DNA from: Ooceraea biroi
Lineage: Eukaryota > Arthropoda > Insecta > Hymenoptera > Formicidae
Assembly: GCF_003672135.1 (NCBI RefSeq)
Contig: NC_039508.1
Location: forward strand, 16,379,945-16,443,944
DNA length: 64,000 nucleotides
Direction of reading: 5' to 3'
Part shown: piece after piece, positions 49,101 to 61,100 of the stretch
Numbering within the stretch: the stretch's first letter is position 1
Layout: the number at the start of each line of letters is the position of its first letter
Position numbers and translations under genes: made by a program
Notes under the pieces: model-generated
What the model was told of the DNA's origin: nothing
The model's database searches: none
The model's input: only the letters and a program-made list of their open reading frames with translations

Positions 49101-52100
49101 CGAGGGAGATATGGGCGCTGTACACATCCAGCGGTATCTCGTACGACGCGCGGTACCGGAAGCGGAACGGATTTAACTCGTGCGGGAGCGAATCTACGAC
49201 ATAGCGCTCTGAGATACGCGACGTCGGCACGCACACTGGACGACTCTCCCTGGACACATCGTGTCTCTTACCTCTCCCTCGGCTGTTCGGTGGACGAGCG
49301 TGTTTGTCGTGCGAGGACGACACGTGATTGCACCTGTTTCGAGACTCCATAGGGACGGGTCACGCGACCGCTACAGCGGACTTCCGGTCCGCTGGACGAA
49401 ACCTACGACCTGCGGCACCGACACGGATCGTGGAAGAGATCGCCGTCCGACACCTTCCGCTCGGATGGATCGTTCTCGTAACACACGGAGGATGACGTAA
49501 TTTCGAAGCACTCGGATCGAAGGGATTTAAGACAAGAAGAGGTGGCCTCAAGAGAAATCGAGTTATCCGAAATGGTGGACAATTCCATTTTAAGGAACCA
49601 GGAACTTGAGCTTTTTTCCGAAGTTTTCAGAAGCGGAAACACCATCGAGTCATTAGAACAAATGGATTTTTTCGGGATACTTTTAACCCGCGTAATCTGG
49701 GAGCTTCCGGCGACGAAACAGTCGTTTCGTTTAGTTTATTTTCTGTCGGGGATTCTGTCGTCTCTATACATTACCTCGTTGCGTTGGACGTGCAGGGCTG
49801 GCGTTAATCACGGCGAGACGTATCCAGCGGATAGGAATAAAAAGAGATAGAGAGATAGCGAAAGTGGCCGGTGAATGAGCATGTGTGATGCGGTGGAGGT
49901 GTGGCAGATGTAACGGATTGGTTCGCGCGGATTTTCCTCGCCCGTACCTTCCTTTTTTCCCCTTCATTTTTCGTCAAGTGGCTGATCGTGTGGGTGAGTG
50001 CCTGAGCGAGCGTTCGAATGCCTTTTAACCCTTCACATCTTAAGCGTAAACCTAATTCGCTGTTATCATTATCGTAAAATTAAGTAAAATATTTCGAAAA
50101 TTTATTCGCAATTGACTAAATTTCTCTTTTGCAATTTTGTAAAGATATTTTAATGTTTTTAAATAATAAAAGCAATTTTAATAAAATAAAGAAATAACTA
50201 ATCTATGTTTCTTCGGCACCTATAATTTTGCAGCATTCTCAGATTCGATTTATAATGCGATACGTAATAAATGCGAAGAGTTAAACGTGCGTTTCTCAGC
50301 ACGAGAGACACGGCGAGCTCGATGGAAAACGCACTTTCAGGTAAACGTTTGCACGTTGCAAGCGCAACACGCAATTGTTATGTGCGAGCATTTGCATCTT
50401 CGACGAAGCGTTTTCGATCGATCGCCTGTTCGGGGTTGAGAGGAGAGAGGGTGAAAAGGGGGAGAAACCACTTAATTACTCGAAGCGCGTTCAGGCGGAA
50501 TACGGAAGTGCCATGTAGTGCAAGAGAGCAAAACGACATGAAATGCAACGTGTAAGTGCTTGCATGGAGTGCATCCCTTCGTACTCCGCCCTTCGCGTGT
50601 CTAGCTAGAGTTAGGTCCGCGCTGGTACATTACGAATCTTTCTGAATGTATACCTTCCCCAACGCCGACGGAAGTTCGTTTGTTTAAACTGCTTCTTGTC
50701 GTGGAAGGATGATGCAAATACAACAGCATCGATAACAACAAATTTAAAACAAAGTTAAAACAAATTTTTGCACAATGTTGTCGCTATCAGCCCTTTGCAG
50801 TTTTTATTGCAATATTTACGTTTGCGATTCTGGAGTTTTCTGAAGTTATACCGTCTGTTTCATCGCACGGAAAAGAAATAGAAATCATATTTTCTCGCCG
50901 GATAAAAATATGTTCGAAATTACATTTCTTTATGCGAAATTCATGTAACGCGTCGCGTTAAAATTATTTAATCAATTATACGTAGTGTGATTGATGAAAC
51001 AATTTTCTTACAATTACAAGCACGAGTAAGATTGATTATCACAGTAGTTCGCTGCGAATACGGCGAAATGCTGCGATTGTAATAAAAGGAACTAATCATC
51101 GTCTAGCTGATCAAATAAAACTCGTCCGACATGTCAGGTATGATGAGCGAAAGGGCTAACGACGGGAGGTAATACAATAGGAGGCGCAGCTGCGAAGGCG
51201 ATCGTAAATCATGACTGCGCGAATGTAACTGAGAGATGTTACGATTCAAAATTATTTCTATTACAATTAGGCGAAAGGCAATAACTGACGAGTCAAATTT
51301 ATACTTTCCACTGTAAACTGTAGTATAATTTTGGTGATTTACTTTCTTCATCGAATTCATTGAACAACTGAAACTTTATACTACGAGGCACAAATCGATG
51401 GATTTAATTTAATAATTTAGAAATTAAGAATCACGAAAAAGTTTTAAATATTTCGTTAGTAATTATGCATATATTTAAAGTTTTACTCAGTGTAAGAATA
51501 TAACACGTCCATTAATTTTTAACCACTGTTTAATTAGACTTACCAAATTACAACCAACTGCAACTGCAAAATACTCGTCTGCAACGTAAACATGTCACTT
51601 ACTGCCTTTTACCTGATCACAGATCTCATCGGCGATCCGGAAAGTCTGAAATGAACACGACGAATCGCGCGAAATCGCGCTCTTCGCAGCGAGAAAGGGA
51701 GCGGATTGGGGGTAGGGGCGTAAGAGGGTACAAAGTAGCCAGCAACCGCGTTACACCAAACCCCGAGGCCAGATAAGAAGCACGAAAATCACCACTGTTA
51801 GTAGGAAGTCTTGCGGGCGAGCGTGCTCGCGAGGGTGCGAATTCGAGTGTTCGTGCTGTGCCTGCCTTCCGTGTATTATTTACAGAACGGGGGAGTGATC
51901 ATATCAAATATCGAATAATATAACAATATCAGAGATACGAAAATGTCTTTCTTGTAATTATCAACTTGACTGATGCGATGTAATTTTGAATGTCAGGCTA
52001 TAAGATATCTGTTTTCACGATTTTAGATTGTTGGAAACAAATTGATCTATCAAACGATATCTTGTAATTCACAAGTCGAGCAGTTACTTGAAATTATTCA

Positions 52101-55100
52101 ATACTTCTGTTCAGAGAATTCTCAAGAGAGATTGTCGTTATCTGTTATTTGATATTTTAAATAAGAAATGTCGGATAATACCGAGAGACATCGTTAATTG
52201 GAGATACAATAGGATCGTGATTGTATTATATATAACGAGGTGCTCGAATTAAATGCAGATCAAGTTAATCGTTTCTTTAACAAGCGCAAAACGAGCGAGA
52301 TGCGCTTGGCATTACTTAATGATCCAGTTAAAGAATTTGAATGTATTAAAGTAGTTATAGTGTTGAATAAGCTGTAGAAAAAATGCTAATTGTAATAGAA
52401 AAAAGGTGCCAATTTATTGAAATTATTAAAAAAACCCCTAGAAAACTGCCCATATAATCAACCTTGTAATTAATATATAAAACTTTTATAAAACATTATA
52501 TGTATATAACATATTTTCAATAAGTTTTAACATTAATAATTTTTCTAAAAGCTGTTCTATAACAATGTACACGTTTGCAACAATCTCTCTTCGAATATAT
52601 TTTTGTACTTTCGCTGTCTTTCTCTCTCTCTCTCCCTTTCCTTCCTACTCTATTTTTGGCTAATTCTCTTCGACTCTCTCTGAGCGCGATAGGGTCGAAA
52701 GAGCCGAACGGTTTATTAACGGTTCGTTAAATCCCTTTTAGTCCCCTATTCTGCGAGTCAGTTTTTGAAGTGACTTGCTGATAACACAAAAAAAGCTTTC
52801 ATACATATGTCGCTCTCGAAAATTAAAGCTAAGTGTATACTTAAAAATGTCATTATAAATATGTGTTCTCAGAGAGCAACAATCTCTCTTTGGTATATCA
52901 TAGATAATTCAAGCAAATTTACTACTACGATACAAAAGTTACTTTGGGGGGAAAAAATCTTGGGTGACAGCCGTAATTTAGCTTGTAATTTGCGTATACA
53001 TCGGAAAGTTGAGGTAAAATACGCTTACACGCGTCGAGAGAATCGAGAGAGATAGACGGGGATTACGCAATTTGTAACACGCGGAAAAAACGACGATTAA
53101 CCGTAGCAATCTTACAGTTGCGAAGGGGGCAAGCTTGAGGGAAGGCAGGCTTGAGTTCTGAGCGGCAGGCAAAAAGTGAGCGATAATAATTAATTACAGA
53201 CGGATCGTACTTGTGTTACTTATGTTCATACTGGAAAGAGCGCAGCGAGAAAAGAATATACAGAGAAAGGGAGGAAGAAAGAAAGAGAGAGAAATGCGAT
53301 TTATCGATACTCGGGGATCGTTTCGATCTTCTTACAAAAATCAAATCGTTACGTATACTTGTTTGACTCTGTACAATATCGGAAAATACTAGACATCGAC
53401 TGTGTGTCTCACGATACCAAGTATTGCACCGTCATTGCTATATTATGGAAAAATGTGAGAGGGGGAGAGGAAGGTGCACGTTCCCCTTTTGGACTCCTAC
53501 AACTTTAATCTCTCGGCTGCTCCGCGAAAGAAGACAGTAACCAATATTCTCGTGAAAATTGAAACGTACTAATTTTTGCAAATACTGAACGATGCAAGAT
53601 TATCGATTCTCATCATCGAGTAAGAGAAGACTGATAAATCGAGAGATGATTTGACCCGATTTTATATTCTTTATTTAGAAGTTACACAGAAATTTAATTT
53701 CCTTCTTCAGCTATTATTACGTATCGTCAACAGCTAGAAGTCAATCGCACTTAGGAATCGATTATTCATGCGACGCTAATCAGTCGCTCGTCCAAACCAA
53801 TCTATCTCTGAGAGGATACAGAACAGTATCTGCAAAAATTAGATCGTAATGCGGGATCACGAGAAGTCTCAACTTTCACAAGTAACATCGGCCACGGTCG
53901 CCTTGCCGAGGAGCGAGCTCTCCGCTGTTATCCGCTTCATTATCCGTATCGTATCTCGGTTTGGTGTATAAGCGGCGTATTTGGATACCTTGCTGGGCAG
54001 GATGCCTATTGTGGTTGCTAGGTGCCATCATGTGCATCTGGTGTGCCCCGACCGGCGACCTCAGCGACAAATTGTTCAGGTTCACGTTTATCGAAAGATT
54101 CGTATTGTTACAGGCGGCGGTGGTCAGGTTGTTGTGATTGTTGGGCGGTGACGTGGCGCCGGTGGCGTTGGTACCCACGTTAGTGGCCGCATGCGGCGAC
54201 AATCCGGAGCTGTCAGTCGTGGGGGCCGACGGGTTCGAGGAGGTGTTGTGCGAGGTGAAGTCCTTGCCGCCGTTGGCGCCGCCAGTGCCACCGCTAGCTC
54301 CGGTGGAGCCGGCCGAGCCGCCCGTCACCGTCTTCGAGCACCTGAGGCACTTCGGCAGCCAGGAGTGACGGCGCACGAACTTCCGGTACTCCTTCCTCAC
54401 CTGCAAGAGCGAAGCAGAGCCCACCCGACCCAACGAAACGAGTTTAACGGTGCGTGAAAGAACCAAAGGTCTGTGCGAGACAGCGTGCGGATGCGTTTAT
54501 GTGCGTCTCTACGTCTGAAAATTTGCAAAACGTCGACCGCAGACAGCCTCGTAGCTCTTTGATTTTAACGCGTGTCATTTTGAATGTAGGGAGAAAGTGT
54601 AATTTGTCATTCAATCCGCGTCTTTTATAATACTTTCGAGCAAAATTGGGGAGACCGTTTGCGGCTGTTTGTGATTCAATGGATTCTAAGTGCGGATCTA
54701 AGCTCGGATACTCGCAAGTTCTGGTGATGATTTAACGAGAAATGAGGAAAACAGCGGTGATTCTCGCGACGGCAACGAAATTCAGAAATTCACGGAGAAA
54801 ATTATAATACAAGCGTACTACGGGTGGCGAAAATGTGCGAAGTAAACGCCCACATAATTTTTATTGCCATAGCACTTTATTAAACAGATTCATCTCCTCA
54901 TTTCCATGTTCTGATATTCAAAATTCGTGATAATCAAAAACAATACGATATTGCAGTAGTATAATCATCGCGTGTCTCGGCGATCTTAATTAATTAGCAT
55001 CGATTGCACGTAATCGGTATATGATTAACTTAAATACTTAAGTACATACTACAGAGTTTCCTCCAATTTTGGGTTGATATAAAAATTTGTACAGAAACAA

Positions 55101-58100
55101 GAGCAGGATTGTCATGAACTTGCTTTACAACCTCGTCATAAGGAAGTCTATAAAGTTTATACAATTTTACAGGCAACAAAATACGCAACGTTGCATTTTA
55201 CAATTCGTCAGAAATATGCGATATACAGACAATCGAATCTTACGGAAAGCATACCGAACAAGACTCTTCCTTGTGAAGAATTACATTACGAGGTCATCGC
55301 TGCACGATAAAAACTGTTATTAACTTATTTCTCGGGTAAGTTCGAATTTTGTTGTCTGTGTTTCTCTCGCCGGAAACATCCGGCGAGACGTTGCCGGCAC
55401 GATCTAAATCAAGGCAGACTTCTGTGCCCCGACGTATTCCCTTACCTTCTCGTTCTGTACGCAATGGAACACAAAGATAAACAGCCCCTGGAGACTATTC
55501 AATACGGTGAAGATGTACGCCATCACGACGGACTCCTGGTTCAAGTAGAGGAGCCCGAAAGTCCAGGTCAGACCTAGTAGAAACACCAGCACGATGGCGC
55601 CCCGCAGCCAGGCCCTGATCAGAAGATACAGAATAATAAATTACATCGGAGAACAGCCAGCCAGGTTTCTGTTGTTACAATACGAATCGCGATGGCGGCG
55701 CTTAAAGGGGACCGACGTACCGTAACGTCGCGTGGCGTTTTACTGGGGAAAGTTATAAGTCGCGAATAAATACAAAAATCTCGTAAAACGTTTGTCTCCA
55801 AAGAAAACTTGCGATCGGAGTTGCGCTATTTAAATTTTTCTATTTACTTTCACAATTTAAAAAAATCAAAACTCATCTCTATTCTTAAACGGAAGCGATC
55901 GTGGTGTTGCGTTTCGCTAACAATTTTATTAAATTTCTATAAAAAAGCTTTACTATTTATTTTACTTCGAGCAATGAATGTTTTCCATAGTAATTTCCGG
56001 TTTTTTTCTCTCTCTTCCGTTTGCACGTTCAATTCATAAGGGGATGTAAAAATGATTACAACCGCGATCCCGAGCTTCCACAGTTGAGACACAGTTTTAA
56101 TACCTGCCATTAGCATTGCAGCATCGAGTGAAAAAATAACGTGGCCGTCACGTAGCGTCGTGAAACACGCGACGTCTTGTCGCACGGGCGACGTTTAGGT
56201 ATCGCGATATTATACGGGAAGGGGATCGCAGCTTTTATTTTCGCGAGCAACGCGAGCACCGCTTTGAGCGTCGCCGAAATCGCGACGTTTTATCTAAACC
56301 GTTGTGATTAGAACGTGGCGTTACACAGGTAGGCGGATATATCTCTACGGTACTTCCACGTCTATCTACTTGTAAATCAGGCGTAATACCCGAAACTAAG
56401 GAGAGTATACTACATGCAGTGAATAATCGTGTCTACTCGGAGGAAATGCAAATGCTGTCGTAAATATAACATGTGACACCGTTATTGCGCGTACCGATTG
56501 TGATAGTAAGTTTAGTTACGGAAACATTAAGCTTAAACATAAAAATTTCTGTGCACTCAATGATTTTGTATGGATGCAAATAATTAAAATATTTATTGCA
56601 ACACACAGTAACAATGCCAAGAATATTAATCATGTAGGTATGAGAGTATTCTCTCTGGGATATAAATAAGCGACAGTTGAAATCAATTTGGAGCTTGAGA
56701 AATTAAGCAACATTATGATTATGATTAATTGGAGAAATAAGTGTATATTTCTATTTCATTTTCAGCTTAGAGAATTCTCTTTACAATTTTTTTATTAATC
56801 ATTTGCAAACATTAATTAAGAAAAAATATATATATATATCACATGATACACTTATTCCTTCAATTGCTGTATGATTTATATTATGCGTCATTACATAGAA
56901 GAAAGTTGCTACGTTGGCGTTTCGACTTGCATTTCCTGTGAGCATCGCGATATCATCACATACGGCGATAGTGTTTCGATGTATGATGTGAGAGACTAAG
57001 GTCTACGACTACGTTCACAAAATCAGTGTGGAATGATACTCGGACAGCTTAATCGAAATGAAATGGACCAAAGAAAAAAAAAGAAAAAAAGACGGAATGA
57101 TGTCGAACGATGACGATGTTAACGATGTATATGACGGGGGTGAGTAATAATAAAAATGGTAAATATCTTACAAGTGCGCTTGCAATTTGTTGGGAAGAGC
57201 ATTCTCTTCCTTTCCACTACCAACCAACCACGCCATGCAGAAGAATGTAGAACAGTGTAGACAGAAGTGGGTAGAAGATTTAATACAAAAATGAAACAAG
57301 ACAGCAGTTAGGTGATTGTTCCGGCACCATTAATTAATTGATTATAGCTTATTCTCTGATTTGCAATGCTCGATTCGCATTACTCCTCGCCGAGCACGCG
57401 AAACACGGCGTTTTCGCTCGACAGACGCAAAACATTGACGAACGTCATGATTAATTATGCCAATTACGTGAGCAAGAAAATCGTTACATGTTACTAACCG
57501 TTACTAACAGCAATCTCTTGACACCGTGCAATTGTGAGGAAACATTATTATCTCTAATAATCCGAATCGGGATTGCAGCAATCTCTTCGCTACCATCACC
57601 AAATTGTTTATATGTTCCGGACTTCTCTTCAAAGTGAGACTTGCATTTTTGTTTGCGTCTTTCTTTTTCATAATAATTTCGCATAAATTACTGACTATGC
57701 TTTCACTTACAAAATTCGGAAATTGAACACGATGATATACAGGGTGTCCCAAACAGAAAGACAAATAAATTAACGATCCTTCTACGATACTTTACTCATC
57801 TATGAAATCAATCTATGACATTAAGGGTACATGAACACATTATCCGCAGACTTAAAAATCTATAAAATCTAACATTTATAAAATTAAAAAATTTATTCTA
57901 ATAATCGTTACTAAAATTTGTTTTAAATATGGTTTTCGATATTCGACATTATTTTACCGCAAGATACAAAACTTTCGACACAAGAATTTCAAAAAACATT
58001 CTTACGAAACAAAATATCCACGAATCTATCAAAGCAGTACAATTTTAAGAGCTTGAAGAGGAGTTGAAAGAGTTATCTTGATATTACATCGAGCATACTC

Positions 58101-61100
58101 GGAATGGCGCACCCTGCATAATACGTATACGAGAATCAGTGTAGTTCGAACGATATACTCGTGTATATCCTACGTATCACAGCAATACAGTGGTGTGTCG
58201 TACGAACGAAATCTGCGGTCATTCCAAACACAGGACTCAATACCAAAACCAAAAAAGTCAGCATGGCCGCCAAAAGATGCGTGACAACAAGATCCGCGTT
58301 CGGGAGATCTCTTTAAGCAAGTAAAGCTTGCGAACGTGTAAACCGAAAGCACCAAACAAACATCTCGACTGGAGCTACGCTTCGACGGGAGGATCAAATC
58401 TCGTGACGGACAACGGACGGACTCGACTGGTATACGGTATATACAGTTCGCAATTTACGGTGGTTTACTATGAACAATCTACTGGGGACCATTGTGCTTA
58501 CCTTGCGCTAGCCAATCGCGAGTGCTCCTTGCTCTTCATGGCCACGGTGGTGTTCGCGTGCCGGCACATCATATAGATTGCCATTGACAGGAATACCAGA
58601 TTCGCCTGCGAAAGACGACAGACAAATAAAGATTATTATTACGGCGGTCCGCATACTGGAAGAAGGCGTTTCAAGAAAACGTTAATGTAGGTACATGGAA
58701 CAAACACGATCGCGTCTCGCGTATCAATTCTATGTACAATAAAGCACACCATTTTCCAGAACCAGCCAGCTCTAATCCTGCAGTTCATATGATCAATGGA
58801 ACAGTCATTTACCAATATAACGAGTATCACAGGTCCAACGAAGCTGAAGATGAAATAATTGTCCGCGCGCAGCCAACAGTAGCGATCAGTGCCATAGCTG
58901 AGCGGATCGATTATGCATGAAATTGCCACGACCAGCAGCGGTGCCCCATACGCGACCAGGTAGTACCATCGCAGCCGCGACTTCTCCGCCTCGAACACCT
59001 CGATCAGCATCACGTATAGTTGGAATCCTGTAACACAACCAGAAATCATCGTATGGAGAACAGACATGACGTGTCGCGAGTTACGGGGCGAACGGAATAG
59101 CGAACTGACCCTCGAGGAACATCCAGGCGAAGGCGCACAGGAAGAAGAAGTGCAGCAAACCGGCCACGATACCGCAGACGATCCTCTGATTCGTCTGGCC
59201 GATCCCACATACGAAGAGCACCTCGGCTATCAGCAGGCACACGCATAGATTCTTGTGGATCGTCGTTCGGTCCGACTGCAAACGGGGAGAGTCGTGAAAA
59301 AAATTCCATCTCGCAGCGATTGTACGACGGATCGATCGGCGGCCGCGCAGCGCTATATACATTACCTTCAGTCCGCGAAATAATTGAAACGTGAGAATAG
59401 CCAGGACGAGGCAGACGACGGAAATGATGCAGCCTATATACGTGATGATCTGCAGGGCGACCTGATGGGCGATGTCCAGTCTGACGGCATGCACGTCCAT
59501 CAGCACGGCGAAGTTCGTCAGGTGATTACATTCGCACACCGTGTGAGTCTCGTTGGTCTTTTGTATCTGGCATCCCTCCTCCGACCATGCGCTATGGGAA
59601 ATAAGATATTCGCACGTATAGCAGGCGAGTTGTTCACGTTGTTCGTGTTGCTGATCGATTCTCATACAATATATAGAACGCGTCAAAAGCCACGCGATAG
59701 TTTCAGCTACGGACTTTCCGATCGTTTTGAAATTGAATTTTCTTTAGCGAAGAATATCCAAAAGGTTCAACGAATTCTTTCGCAATGAAAAGTGGCCTAA
59801 AATTTAATAGTTGTTGTTATAACTTAAATAAAATTTAAATAAAATTATATCAATATTTTATAAAATTAAAACGTTGTATTTACGCAAGCTCTTCTACTAA
59901 ATCTTAGATTGAGACATTTCGCTGATAAAAGTTCGTGGCAAATATCCCGTTACAAGCGAGTCCCGTATTATACGGCGTAACACAAATGCAGAAGAAAAAT
60001 TGGAAACGAAGAAATAAGAGGAAGCCACCCCGGTATTCCTTGTATTGTGCAAAGTGGAAACGGGATCGGATGAAGGCAAAGTTACCTCAAGATATAATCC
60101 CAGAAGACGCAAGTGGGGTTGGTGACGTTCTCAACCGTCAGATGTCTGAAATACACCCGGACGGGTTCCGAGAGCTGTATGTGCCGGCCTTTTCCCAAGG
60201 ACGCCGAGATAACTTTGCTGTTGAGGAGACGGGTGGTGTTCCGCCGCGGCGAGGGCTGGGAATCGTCGTTCATGATGACGGACGGCGGTTCTGCTTGCGG
60301 CTGCAGTATCTCCTCGAGTCTGTCAAAGGCCATGAAGACCAGCCGGACAATGCCGGCCTCGCTGTTATCCAGCAAAGCGCCCCTGGTAAGTTCCACGCGA
60401 TCGTTCGAGACGGTCCATCGCTGCTGGGCGGTCTCGCTCGGGAAAACTTCCAGCTCGTTGCCGATGTTGCGCGCGTCCAGCACACGAACTTCCATCACTG
60501 CGGCGGAAACACGCACGGCTAATTAGGCGAGTAGGTACACTTCTGCGTGGTCAACGCGCACCACGAGAATTCTTGCCGTGGAACACATGAATTAAATTAC
60601 ATCACTGGTCTTCAAACTTTACACAGCAGATATTCATTCCGAGAATTTACAGAATTTAGTCTTTTCAAAATTTCAAATTTACTGAAATAAATTATTTATT
60701 TAAAGCACGTGTGCGTACGTATATGTGTTCAAACGAATAAATAAATTGATAATACATAATACAATTATTTTACAATATTTTGGGGAATTCAATTGTGCCA
60801 TAAATTCACTGAGGAACTTAACTCCATCAAATTCGCTACGGAATTTATTTCTTGCGAGGGAACGTGGTTTTTAGGATGCATTATGCTTCGTCGCGCAATG
60901 AACGATTAAGGATTGATCGCGGTATCAATCAACGGCATTGCCAGGAAGAAGGACTTAATGCGGTTTCGATTTTTCTTCTGATGGGGAGGACGTTGCACAG
61001 CATCCGACCGGCTGTCGCTCATCAACTACCTCCTCGCGCCCTTCCTTCTCCCTGGTGCTTTTTGCCCTTCGCCGTTATGCAGTTTATCAAGTGTGCATCT

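Noticed and set aside
48905..49350. Overlapping - strand frames of 109 and 138 codons, and a + strand frame at 49035-49352
   Set aside because: Three frames are open together in GC-rich intronic DNA. None has a family motif or fits Cirl splice phases.
51103..51360. Minus-strand frame considered as an extra Cirl tail exon (ending MSDEFYLIS)
   Set aside because: An acceptor-like site exists but the reading is hydrophobic and AT-derived, and it runs into a stop. It does not fit the phase-0 chain of the other tail exons.
60113..60526. Two + frames of 137 and 195 codons near the GAIN exon
   Set aside because: Antisense shadows of the Cirl GAIN exon.
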